Of a stretch of 31,579 bases of DNA, positions 17,285-23,456 are shown piece after piece. Below the pieces are notes generated by a model. It saw nothing but the letters and a program-made list of their open reading frames with translations, was not told where the DNA came from and searched no databases. The stretch is from NCBI GenBank assembly GCA_964528095.1, contig CAZGSG010000023.1, positions 1 through 31,579 on the forward strand. Reading direction: 5' to 3'. Position numbers and translations under genes: made by a program. This DNA is from CAZGSG01 sp964528095. GTDB taxonomy: Bacteria > Bacteroidota > Bacteroidia > Chitinophagales > Chitinophagaceae. How positions within the stretch are numbered: the stretch's first letter is position 1; the number at the start of each line of letters is the position of its first letter.

Positions 17285-17436
17285 GGCTAGGAGATAAAAC
17301 GAGAGGAATGAGGTGAAAGAGTGGACAATCTTTGAATCAGGTGTTTTTTATATAACAACCGCATTAATAATAAGATAGTTCATATAAAAGACATATTCAC
17401 TCTTTCACCTCATTCCCCTCGTTTTAGCTCTTAGCC
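17285..17436. repeat. 39-bp inverted repeat in the glyA leader
   Basis: The left arm 17285-17323 matches the reverse complement of 17398-17436 at 36 of 39 positions, including an unbroken GGAATGAGGTGAAAGAGTG. The loop of 74 bases is AT-rich. The repeat lies between the divergent glyA and nucleotidyltransferase genes and is bounded on its right by a minus-strand -7 box (17438-17445), so the glyA transcript would begin at the outer end of the right arm and fold into this hairpin. It covers most of the 341-base spacer. No transposase or coding potential is seen. Confidence 0.85.
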
Positions 17437-17437
17437 G

Positions 17438-17445
17438 CAAAAGTA
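17438..17445 (-). promoter_or_regulatory. Candidate -7 box for glyA
   Basis: On the minus strand this reads TACTTTTG, an exact TAnnTTTG match. Predicted start near 17431 gives a leader of about 160 bases containing the long hairpin. No convincing -33 element is seen. Confidence 0.45.
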
Positions 17446-17485
17446 AGCCTGTAACAGCTTGAAAATACGGGTCTGCGGATAACTT

Positions 17486-17514
17486 TTTGTTTGTGTTAAA
17501 AAGTATTACTTTCG
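17486..17514 (+). promoter_or_regulatory. Candidate promoter for the nucleotidyltransferase gene
   Basis: TTTG (17486-17489), 17-base spacer, TACTTTCG (17507-17514, one mismatch to TAnnTTTG). Predicted start near 17521 leaves a leader of about 90 bases that carries the 12-base GC palindrome CCGCCGCGGCGG at 17587-17598, 13 bases before the ATG. Confidence 0.45.
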
Positions 17515-17611
17515 ATGGCTTTTGTCCCAGGTACACATTAGAAGTTTGGTGTGCCGGACTTATCAGAAAGGTTTAAGATTAAAGTTCCGCCGCGGCGGAT
17601 TAGGCTTATAA

Positions 17612-18604
17612 ATGAAGGCAATTATACCAGTAGCAGGTGCAGGCACCAAGTTGCGCCCTCACAGTTACACGCAACCAAAAGCGCTCATTCCACTTGCTGG
17701 AAAGACGGTGCTTAGCATTATTGTAGACCAGCTTCGCGAAGCTGGTATCAACGAATTTATTTTTATAGTCGGTTATCTCGGTGATAAGATCCGGGATTAT
17801 GTAAAGTCAAAATACCCCGATATCGTAGCTCATTATGTACAGCAGATCGACAGGCAGGGCGTGGGACATGCTATACAGTTGACCCGGGCTGCAGTAAATG
17901 GGGATGAGATCTTTGTGGTACTGGGCGATACGATCTGTGAGTATGATGTGCAGGAAGTGGTAAACAGCGATTGCTCCCTGCTGGGAGTAAGAAAAGTAGA
18001 TGATCCCCGCGATTTTGGTGTGGCCGAAATGGATGAGGAAGGGTTTATCGATCATGTAGTGGAGAAACCACAGATCCCTAAATCGAATATGGCCCTGGTG
18101 GGTATATATAAGATCAAAGAAAGTGACCAGTTATTCCAGTGCCTGGAAAATAATTATGTGCAGGGGCTTCGTTCGCACGGCGAATACAGTCTGACCGACG
18201 CGTTGGATTGCATGTTGAAGAATGGTGTCAAGCTCAAACCATTTAAAGTAGAAAGCTGGTTCGATTGCGGAAGAAAGGAAACGCTGCTGGAGTCCAATGC
18301 GATCCTGCTGAAAAAATTTGGTCCGCAGCCTGAGGGTCAAAACAAGTTTGAAAATACAGTCATCATTCCGCCGGTGAGTATTGGTGAAGGATGCGATATA
18401 AAAAACTCCATCATCGGCCCCAATGTATCGATCGGGGAGAATACAAAGATCAACTACTCTATTATCAGGAATTCCATTATAGGATCTTTCTCTAATCTTT
18501 TTGATATCGTATTGGAAGCTTCGATCATTGGAAGTGATACGGGATTAAAAGGTGAAACCCGTACATTGAATATCGGAGATAATACCAATATTGATTTAGG
18601 ATAA
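17612..18604 (+). CDS. RmlA-like sugar-phosphate nucleotidyltransferase with beta-helix tail
   Basis: 330 residues. The N-terminal ~230 residues are a nucleotidyltransferase fold: nucleotide-binding loop GAGTKLRPHSYTQPKALIPL at 9-28 (canonical GxGTRLxPxT...PK, here Lys for Arg), metal-binding Asp in VVLGDTI near 103, and VEKPQIPKS near 150. The C-terminal ~80 residues have hexapeptide repeats of a left-handed beta-helix (IGEGCDIKNSIIGPNVSIGE). This layout is that of glucose-1-phosphate thymidylyl/uridylyl- or mannose-1-phosphate guanylyl-type enzymes that make NDP-sugars; nucleotide and sugar cannot be assigned by eye. No rml or other sugar-pathway genes are adjacent. It is followed by a hairpin terminator before the next gene. 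Confidence 0.9.
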   Translation: MKAIIPVAGAGTKLRPHSYTQPKALIPLAGKTVLSIIVDQLREAGINEFIFIVGYLGDKIRDYVKSKYPDIVAHYVQQIDRQGVGHAIQLTRAAVNGDEIFVVLGDTICEYDVQEVVNSDCSLLGVRKVDDPRDFGVAEMDEEGFIDHVVEKPQIPKSNMALVGIYKIKESDQLFQCLENNYVQGLRSHGEYSLTDALDCMLKNGVKLKPFKVESWFDCGRKETLLESNAILLKKFGPQPEGQNKFENTVIIPPVSIGEGCDIKNSIIGPNVSIGENTKINYSIIRNSIIGSFSNLFDIVLEASIIGSDTGLKGETRTLNIGDNTNIDLG

Positions 18605-18630
18605 ATAGTTCCGGGTTCGATAATTTTACC

Positions 18631-18663
18631 CCAGGATTTTACAATCCTGGAAAATTCTTTTTT
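18631..18663 (+). terminator. Hairpin terminator after the nucleotidyltransferase gene
   Basis: CCAGGATT (18631-18638) pairs perfectly with AATCCTGG (18643-18650), loop TTAC. A seven-base T-run follows after AAAATTC, a little further from the stem than usual. Confidence 0.55.
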
Positions 18664-18693
18664 GAAATCAGTGAACTTAGAATTTAGTAATAA

Positions 18694-19647
18694 ATGAACT
18701 CGTTCAACAACAGGATCACTCAACTATTTGGAATAAACTACCCCCTCGTACAGGCAGGTATGATCTGGGCCAGTGGATGGAAACTGGCCAGCGCGGTAAG
18801 TAATGCCGGCGGACTGGGAATGATCGGCGCCGGTTCGATGTACCCGGATGTTTTAAGAACACATATTCAAAAATGTAAGGCAGCTACCAGCCAGCCTTTT
18901 GCTGTTAACCTGCCGCTTCTTTATCCTGACCTGGAGAAACATGTGCAGGTAATACTGGAGGAAGGGGTAAAGATCGTTTTTACATCAGCCGGTAATCCCA
19001 GGACCTGGACGGGGATGTTCAAAGAAAAAGGCCTCACTGTTGTGCACGTGGTTAGCAGCAGCAAGTTTGCCGGTAAAGCGGAGGACGCAGGTTGTGATGC
19101 CGTGGTGGCGGAAGGATTTGAAGCAGGCGGGCATAACGGGAGGGAGGAAACAACCACCCTGGTGCTGGTACCCGCGGTCGTTAATGCGGTGAAGATCCCG
19201 GTGATAGCAGCGGGTGGCATAGCTACAGGGCGGCAAATGCTGGCGGCGATGGTATTAGGTGCAGAAGGGGTACAAATGGGTAGCCGTTTTGTAGCAAGTG
19301 AAGAAGCTTCTTCACATGATTTGTTCAAGCAGGCGGTCATTCGGGCGGGAGAAGGTGATACGGCATTAACTATGAAACAATTGACACCGGTGAGGCTAAT
19401 AAAGAACAAGTTTTACCAGCAGGTGCAGGAAGCAGAAATGAAAGGGGCCGGGATAGAAGAAATGAAAATATTGCTTGGAAGGGCAAGGGCTAAAAAAGGC
19501 ATGTTTGAAGGGGATATGGAAGAGGGGGAGCTGGAAATTGGCCAGGTAAGCGTATTGTTGGATCGTATTTTACCGGCCTCGGAGATCGTAAAAAAAGTAT
19601 GGGAGGAATTTACGAAAGGTTTGGTAGATCCGGTAAAATTAATTTAA
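18694..19647 (+). CDS. FabK / nitronate monooxygenase-family flavoprotein
   Basis: 317 residues forming a TIM-barrel FMN protein of the 2-nitropropane dioxygenase superfamily. NRITQLFGINYPLVQAGMIW at 6-25, SNAGGLGMIG at 36-45, AEGFEAGGHNG at 139-149 with His147, PVIAAGGIATG and LGAEGVQMGSRF follow the family order. Candidate activities are enoyl-ACP reductase (FabK, last step of fatty acid elongation, NAD(P)H- and FMN-dependent) or nitronate monooxygenase. The close resemblance to streptococcal FabK from memory, including the C-terminal GDMEEGELEIGQ region (FabK has GDVDGGSVMAGQ), favours FabK-like, but the two groups are hard to separate by eye. No fab genes are adjacent. The ATG at 18694 gives the standard N-terminus. 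Confidence 0.88.
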   Translation: MNSFNNRITQLFGINYPLVQAGMIWASGWKLASAVSNAGGLGMIGAGSMYPDVLRTHIQKCKAATSQPFAVNLPLLYPDLEKHVQVILEEGVKIVFTSAGNPRTWTGMFKEKGLTVVHVVSSSKFAGKAEDAGCDAVVAEGFEAGGHNGREETTTLVLVPAVVNAVKIPVIAAGGIATGRQMLAAMVLGAEGVQMGSRFVASEEASSHDLFKQAVIRAGEGDTALTMKQLTPVRLIKNKFYQQVQEAEMKGAGIEEMKILLGRARAKKGMFEGDMEEGELEIGQVSVLLDRILPASEIVKKVWEEFTKGLVDPVKLI

Positions 19648-19681
19648 TTTTATATCGTGCAAAATAGACAAGTGGGTTAAC

Positions 19682-19689
19682 TAATTTTG
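19682..19689 (+). promoter_or_regulatory. Candidate -7 box for the CarboxypepD_reg-like gene
   Basis: TAATTTTG matches TAnnTTTG. Predicted start near 19696 gives a 15-base leader to the ATG at 19711. No -33 TTTG at the expected distance. It overlaps the alternative TTG start at 19687, which is therefore rejected. Confidence 0.4.
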
Positions 19690-19710
19690 TTACCTCTTAA
19701 TGATGCTCAC

Positions 19711-20109
19711 ATGAAATCGAAAATCTTACTGCTGGCTGTTGGTGTCTTTGGATTTGCGGTTGCTAATGCGACTACAGATCCTGCCCCTGTTACAAAGGGT
19801 AAAAAAGATGAACTAAACGGATTTGTATTCCAGTCAGAAAATAAAAAACCTTTACGTGATGTAAGTATTACTGCTTACATGGTGTCTAAAAAGGAAAAAA
19901 CCGTACAAACGGATGAGGAAGGTAACTATGCATTCAGCGAACTGAAACCAGGCACCTATAAATTTGTTTTTGAGAAAGCGGGTTTCCGTAAGGTTACCAA
20001 AGAAAAAATAGTGGTAAAAACAGATGAAGCTTTTCAAATGAATATTGAGATGATCAAGGACAGCGATTTTGATCTTCGCCCTTCTCCAATGCATTTCGCA
20101 GATTTTTGA
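19711..20109 (+). CDS. Small secreted CarboxypepD_reg-like protein
   Basis: 132 residues from the ATG at 19711. Residues 1-20 are a signal peptide (MKSKILLLAVGVFGFAVANA). Residues about 32-115 form a carboxypeptidase-regulatory-like / CnaB-type beta sandwich: ELNGFVFQSENKKPLRDVSI, VQTDEEGNYAFSELKPGTYK, FVFEKAGFRKVTKE. In Bacteroidota this domain often heads TonB-dependent receptors or occurs alone in small periplasmic proteins, as here. No barrel or plug follows, and no lipobox is present. A strong terminator follows, so it is a single-gene unit or the end of one. Confidence 0.88.
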   Translation: MKSKILLLAVGVFGFAVANATTDPAPVTKGKKDELNGFVFQSENKKPLRDVSITAYMVSKKEKTVQTDEEGNYAFSELKPGTYKFVFEKAGFRKVTKEKIVVKTDEAFQMNIEMIKDSDFDLRPSPMHFADF

Positions 20110-20136
20110 TGATCTGTTCAGATAAAAATAAATAAG

Positions 20137-20163
20137 GCCGGTCTTTTACAGACCGGCTTTTTT
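20137..20163 (+). terminator. Strong intrinsic terminator
   Basis: GCCGGTCT (20137-20144) and AGACCGGC (20150-20157) form a perfect 8-bp stem with loop TTTAC, followed by six T. It ends transcription of the gene at 19711. Confidence 0.92.
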
Positions 20164-20180
20164 GTTGGGGGATGTATGTG

Positions 20181-20418
20181 GTTTGTGTTTTACACGGAGG
20201 CACTGGTGATCTTTCGTTCTATTTAGAATTCACTGCTGATATAATCCTAATAATAAATCATAGCTCAAAATAGGAGGCACGGAGTGGGGAAATTTCTTCA
20301 AAGCATCTTGAATTTTTCCGTGCCTCCTATTTTGGGTTATAGTTTTATTACCCTACTGGAAGAAGTTAATTTCAGTTAAAAGTAAAAGATCACCAGTGCC
20401 TCCGTGTAAAACACAAAC
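20181..20418. repeat. Nested inverted repeats: perfect 34-bp outer arms and an inner pair
   Basis: Outer arms 20181-20214 and 20385-20418 are exact reverse complements over 34 bases (left arm starts GTTTGTGTTTTACACGGAGG). Inside, CAAAATAGGAGGCACGGA (20266-20283) pairs exactly with 20317-20334, and imperfect pairing extends outward through the AATAAA-rich flanks. The outer and inner arms share the word GGAGGCAC in the same orientation. The whole structure fills most of the 420-base spacer between the terminator at 20137 and the next gene. No open reading frame of note lies inside. Confidence 0.9.
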
Positions 20419-20428
20419 AAAAGTTTGA

Positions 20429-20453
20429 CCAGTGTTTTCCATTTAAACACTGG
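20429..20453 (+). repeat. Hairpin just upstream of the O-antigen-ligase-like gene
   Basis: CCAGTGTTT (20429-20437) pairs perfectly with AAACACTGG (20445-20453), loop of seven. It lies 13 bases before a near-consensus -7 box, TATCTTTC (20466-20473). It has no T-run and so is more likely an operator, or another member of the spacer hairpins, than a terminator. Confidence 0.6.
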
Positions 20454-20529
20454 CCTGTATTTTCGTATCTTTCTTGTTGAAGCGATTTAGCTGTTTGCTT
20501 TTGTGCATGGCCTGTATCAATTTCAGACT

Positions 20530-22194
20530 ATGATCTATACTAAACCCAAATATTATTTATGGACAAGCATGCACCTGTTATTGCTATTGCTTCTCCCGGT
20601 TTCTGTACTGGATATTTTCTCCAAACCGATTGAAACATTTGGGTATTTGGGATCTTTTATACTGTTTATTTTTATAGTTGTTTTCTTATATATCATCTTA
20701 AACAACTTATTGCGAAATACCTTAAAGCAAGGTTCGGGCTATTTCTCCATCAGCAAGGCCCCCGGTATCACTGTCTTTAATTTTTTTTGTATTGCTTTAT
20801 CAATAGTAACGATACTATTGCTTTCTGCATATTGTTTATCCTTTTTTTTAAATGGATGGTCATTTCATTCACTTCTAAATACCGGGATTTTTAGTGAGAT
20901 ACTTGTCTGCTCAAGCACTTTTTTAATTACTAATATTTTTCTGAATTTTAAGAATAAGACCGCTGCCTATTATTTTAGCTTAATTGCTACTGTATTAGTG
21001 CTCGCCTTTACCATTGCCGTTAATGCAAGATTGGCTTGGATTTCTATGGGAATAACATTTGTCTTTCTGTTCATGTTCTTTTCAAAAATCAGCAGGAATA
21101 ACCTAAAGAAGATAATCCCAATAGCATTAGTGCTTGCTTTAGTGGCGATATTTTTATTCAACAAAAAGATGGATTCGGCGAAGGGCAGGCTGCTGGTGTA
21201 CAGGATAACTTTTAATGAGATCCTAAAAGAACCAATTACGGGTTTCGGGGTTAATAGTTTTGCAGAAACATATCCAAAATTGCAGGCCAATTATTTTGCA
21301 AACAACCCGCGTTCAAAAGATGTGTTCCTGTCAAACAGCATAAGATATGCATACAATGAGCCATTACAAATACAATATGAGTTGGGAATCCCCGGTACGT
21401 TGGTTTTCTTCGCCATCTTACTATTTCTATTGCATAATACCTTAAGAATATTTAAATCTAAAAATGAGGATCCTTTTCTTATCGCATCTGCAATGTCATT
21501 GCTGAGTTTTATCTTATATAGTTTATTTCTCTATCCTCTTAGGAGCGACTATACACTTTTCATTTCAATTTCTGCTGTGATCCCGTTGATTTTATTCTCA
21601 ATAAAAAAAGCGCTGAAACCGATCAGGTTTAATTCCATTAAAATAGCGATAACATTATTTTTAATAACCTGCTCGCTCTTATATATTATCCGTATTACAA
21701 AAACAATTATCGGGGCTGTAGCGACAAATAATCATCACGCGGACTATATAGTTGGGGCAGATTACCGATATAAAGATTTGGCGGATAAATACCTTCATAC
21801 GCCGGAATATAGTAAATTAAAAGCGGTTCATTATTGGGCAATGGGCGAATATGACGAAGCTATCAATAACCTGAAAACGTCGATCAACTACAAGCCAACA
21901 TACGAGAACTTTGTTGCATTGGCCGAATTATACAGGAAAAATAAAGATACCAGGAATGCCCTTGAAACGCTACAATTTGCGACAAATTATGTTCCATACA
22001 AGTTGTCCGCTAAGGAGAAACTATTAGATGTTTATTTGCATGACTTAAAAGATACGCTGAACGCGTATTTAAGCGCAGAGAAAATACTACAAACCGACGT
22101 TAAGATAAACTCCAATGAAAGCTTGGAAATAAAAACAAAAGCCTCTAACTTTATTAGGAAGACACATTCCCGGTATTTATTTCTTTCACAATAA
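20530..22194 (+). CDS. O-antigen-ligase-like membrane protein with C-terminal TPRs
   Basis: 554 residues from the ATG at 20530; a GTG at 20503 would add nine residues. About 10-11 hydrophobic segments fill residues 15-405. The features NARLAWISMG near 160 and GRLLVYRITFNEILKEPITGFG with a following NEPLQIQYELGIPG are those of the Wzy_C (O-antigen ligase/polymerase, PglL) superfamily, whose members transfer lipid-linked glycans to lipid A, glycan or protein. The C-terminal ~130 residues are TPR-like (HYWAMGEYDEAINNLKTSINYKP). G+C is low: 19 and 17 of 60 in the lines starting 20941 and 21601, against 31 of 60 at 13741 in uvrA, which suggests transfer. The lipoprotein gene starts six bases after its stop; no glycosyltransferase genes are near. 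Confidence 0.85.
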   Translation: MIYTKPKYYLWTSMHLLLLLLLPVSVLDIFSKPIETFGYLGSFILFIFIVVFLYIILNNLLRNTLKQGSGYFSISKAPGITVFNFFCIALSIVTILLLSAYCLSFFLNGWSFHSLLNTGIFSEILVCSSTFLITNIFLNFKNKTAAYYFSLIATVLVLAFTIAVNARLAWISMGITFVFLFMFFSKISRNNLKKIIPIALVLALVAIFLFNKKMDSAKGRLLVYRITFNEILKEPITGFGVNSFAETYPKLQANYFANNPRSKDVFLSNSIRYAYNEPLQIQYELGIPGTLVFFAILLFLLHNTLRIFKSKNEDPFLIASAMSLLSFILYSLFLYPLRSDYTLFISISAVIPLILFSIKKALKPIRFNSIKIAITLFLITCSLLYIIRITKTIIGAVATNNHHADYIVGADYRYKDLADKYLHTPEYSKLKAVHYWAMGEYDEAINNLKTSINYKPTYENFVALAELYRKNKDTRNALETLQFATNYVPYKLSAKEKLLDVYLHDLKDTLNAYLSAEKILQTDVKINSNESLEIKTKASNFIRKTHSRYLFLSQ

Positions 22195-22200
22195 ATTATT

Positions 22201-22710
22201 ATGAAAAACATTTACCTACCACTGATGTTGTTATTAGTTATTTCTTCCTGCTCAAGAAATGACGAACGATTATCCAACGCTTCTCCATCCACATTTAACA
22301 AGATCCTGCTTCGAACGGATTTGACAGCTTTATCGGTAGCGGAACTAACATCTTTAATGCAAAAAGATCCCGAGGTCTTGTTATTGCGAAATAAAGTAGT
22401 CAGGAATACGGAGATGTTAGCTAATAACGATTTTGCCATCTTCGATTTCAACACTTCAACTCCGCTAAAACAGAATGGTTTAGCAGGAAAGCCCGCACAG
22501 ATAAAGGATAGGAAAGGAAGATCGTTGGAAGATTATAACCAGGATCTTTTTAAGAACTATATGATGGTGTACACAAAATATGTCCTATACAAAAAGGTAC
22601 CAAAAGACGTATTTAAGGCGGCGCTGACTGGCACGAGGCCTACCAAGAAAATGGATCTATTGGAAATGAAGAAGAAACATTCAATTATGGTTGAAAACAA
22701 GGTTAAATAA
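22201..22710 (+). CDS. Small lipoprotein of unknown function
   Basis: 169 residues. MKNIYLPLMLLLVISSCSRND is a lipoprotein signal with lipobox ISSC (Cys17). The mature part is helix-rich and basic at its C-terminus (RPTKKMDLLEMKKKHS). No domain is recognised and the only cysteine is the lipobox one. It begins six bases after the O-antigen-ligase-like gene, so the two are almost certainly one transcript, and it shares that gene's AT-rich composition. A partner or substrate role for the membrane enzyme is an inference from position only. Confidence 0.82.
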   Translation: MKNIYLPLMLLLVISSCSRNDERLSNASPSTFNKILLRTDLTALSVAELTSLMQKDPEVLLLRNKVVRNTEMLANNDFAIFDFNTSTPLKQNGLAGKPAQIKDRKGRSLEDYNQDLFKNYMMVYTKYVLYKKVPKDVFKAALTGTRPTKKMDLLEMKKKHSIMVENKVK

Positions 22711-22759
22711 CAAAGATTAATTGAGAATATCTGTTTGTTCTATTAACAAAATCCATAGT

Positions 22760-23227
22760 ATGAAAAAAATTATATACATCTTACCGCTTCTTATTGTTTT
22801 ATTGGTGAGCTTCAATGACAAAAGTTCAAAGTCCAACGCCGGGTCGGCTTATAATTGCGCCGACTGTTTGATTATGTATGAAAACCAGGTAAGCACAACT
22901 TTACAAAATGGGTATTTTGCTTCCTTTTTGGAATGTGTTGAAACCTATACCCCTGCATGGGAAGCTGTACAGCAGGATCTCATAGACAGGCTTAGTGAAA
23001 AACAAAGCGAAATAATGGAAACGATAAGCAACGATCCCGAAACTGATCCCGACATTTGGGACCAGATGGATGATGTTTGGGATGGCTGGTATGATGACTT
23101 ACAATATGGCACGGGTCCTTATTCTCCTATCAATAATTGCATAAGCCAGTATGGACAGGATTATATAAGTGCCATGAATTATATAAATGCCAGCTATGCG
23201 GAATGCCTTTCAACCTGTATACCTTAA
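22760..23227 (+). CDS. Secreted six-cysteine protein of unknown function
   Basis: 155 residues from the ATG at 22760; a TTG at 22721 would add 13 residues before the signal sequence. A hydrophobic N-terminus (MKKIIYILPLLIVLLVSF) marks export. The mature protein is acidic and helical, with exactly six cysteines arranged as CxxC (NCADCLI), one in FLECVET, one in INNCISQ, and CxxxC at the end (ECLSTCIP), suggesting three disulfides. The middle is rich in Asp/Trp (DPDIWDQMDDVWDGWYDD). It lies 49 bases after the lipoprotein gene and ends the cluster before a terminator. I do not recognise the family. Confidence 0.8.
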   Translation: MKKIIYILPLLIVLLVSFNDKSSKSNAGSAYNCADCLIMYENQVSTTLQNGYFASFLECVETYTPAWEAVQQDLIDRLSEKQSEIMETISNDPETDPDIWDQMDDVWDGWYDDLQYGTGPYSPINNCISQYGQDYISAMNYINASYAECLSTCIP

Positions 23228-23284
23228 TTGTGCGATATAATAAGTACTAAAAATACATACAGATCAGGGTGATGCTATAAAGCA

Positions 23285-23323
23285 GGGAGGCTTCGGGGTC
23301 TCTTTTAAGCTCCCGCGTTTTTT
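23285..23323 (+). terminator. Terminator of the O-antigen-ligase-like cluster
   Basis: GGGAGGCTT (23285-23293) pairs with AAGCTCCC (23307-23314) with one bulged G, then GCG and six T. It lies 58 bases after the last gene of the cluster. A further GATCAGGG (23262-23269) / CCCTGATC (23356-23363) pair encloses it. Confidence 0.65.
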
Positions 23324-23393
23324 ATACTTGAATAAATACAGATTGCTGATACGGGCCCTGATCAGTAGTAAAACATAGAACAAAATTCTTTGT

Positions 23394-23428
23394 ACAAAAT
23401 AAAGCCCCGCATTGAATAATGCAGGGCT
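23394..23428 (-). terminator. Terminator for the 16-residue-repeat protein gene
   Basis: On the minus strand AGCCCTGCATT pairs with AATGCGGGGCT (one mismatch), loop ATTC, followed by TTATTTTG. It lies 29 bases beyond the stop codon of the gene ending at 23457. Confidence 0.75.
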
Positions 23429-23456
23429 CGTTCTTCATGGCTGGTTACGGTAACAA

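Noticed and set aside
20181..20418. Insertion sequence remnant
   Set aside because: Long inverted arms are present, but there is no transposase remnant between them and no visible target-site duplication; recorded as a repeat instead.
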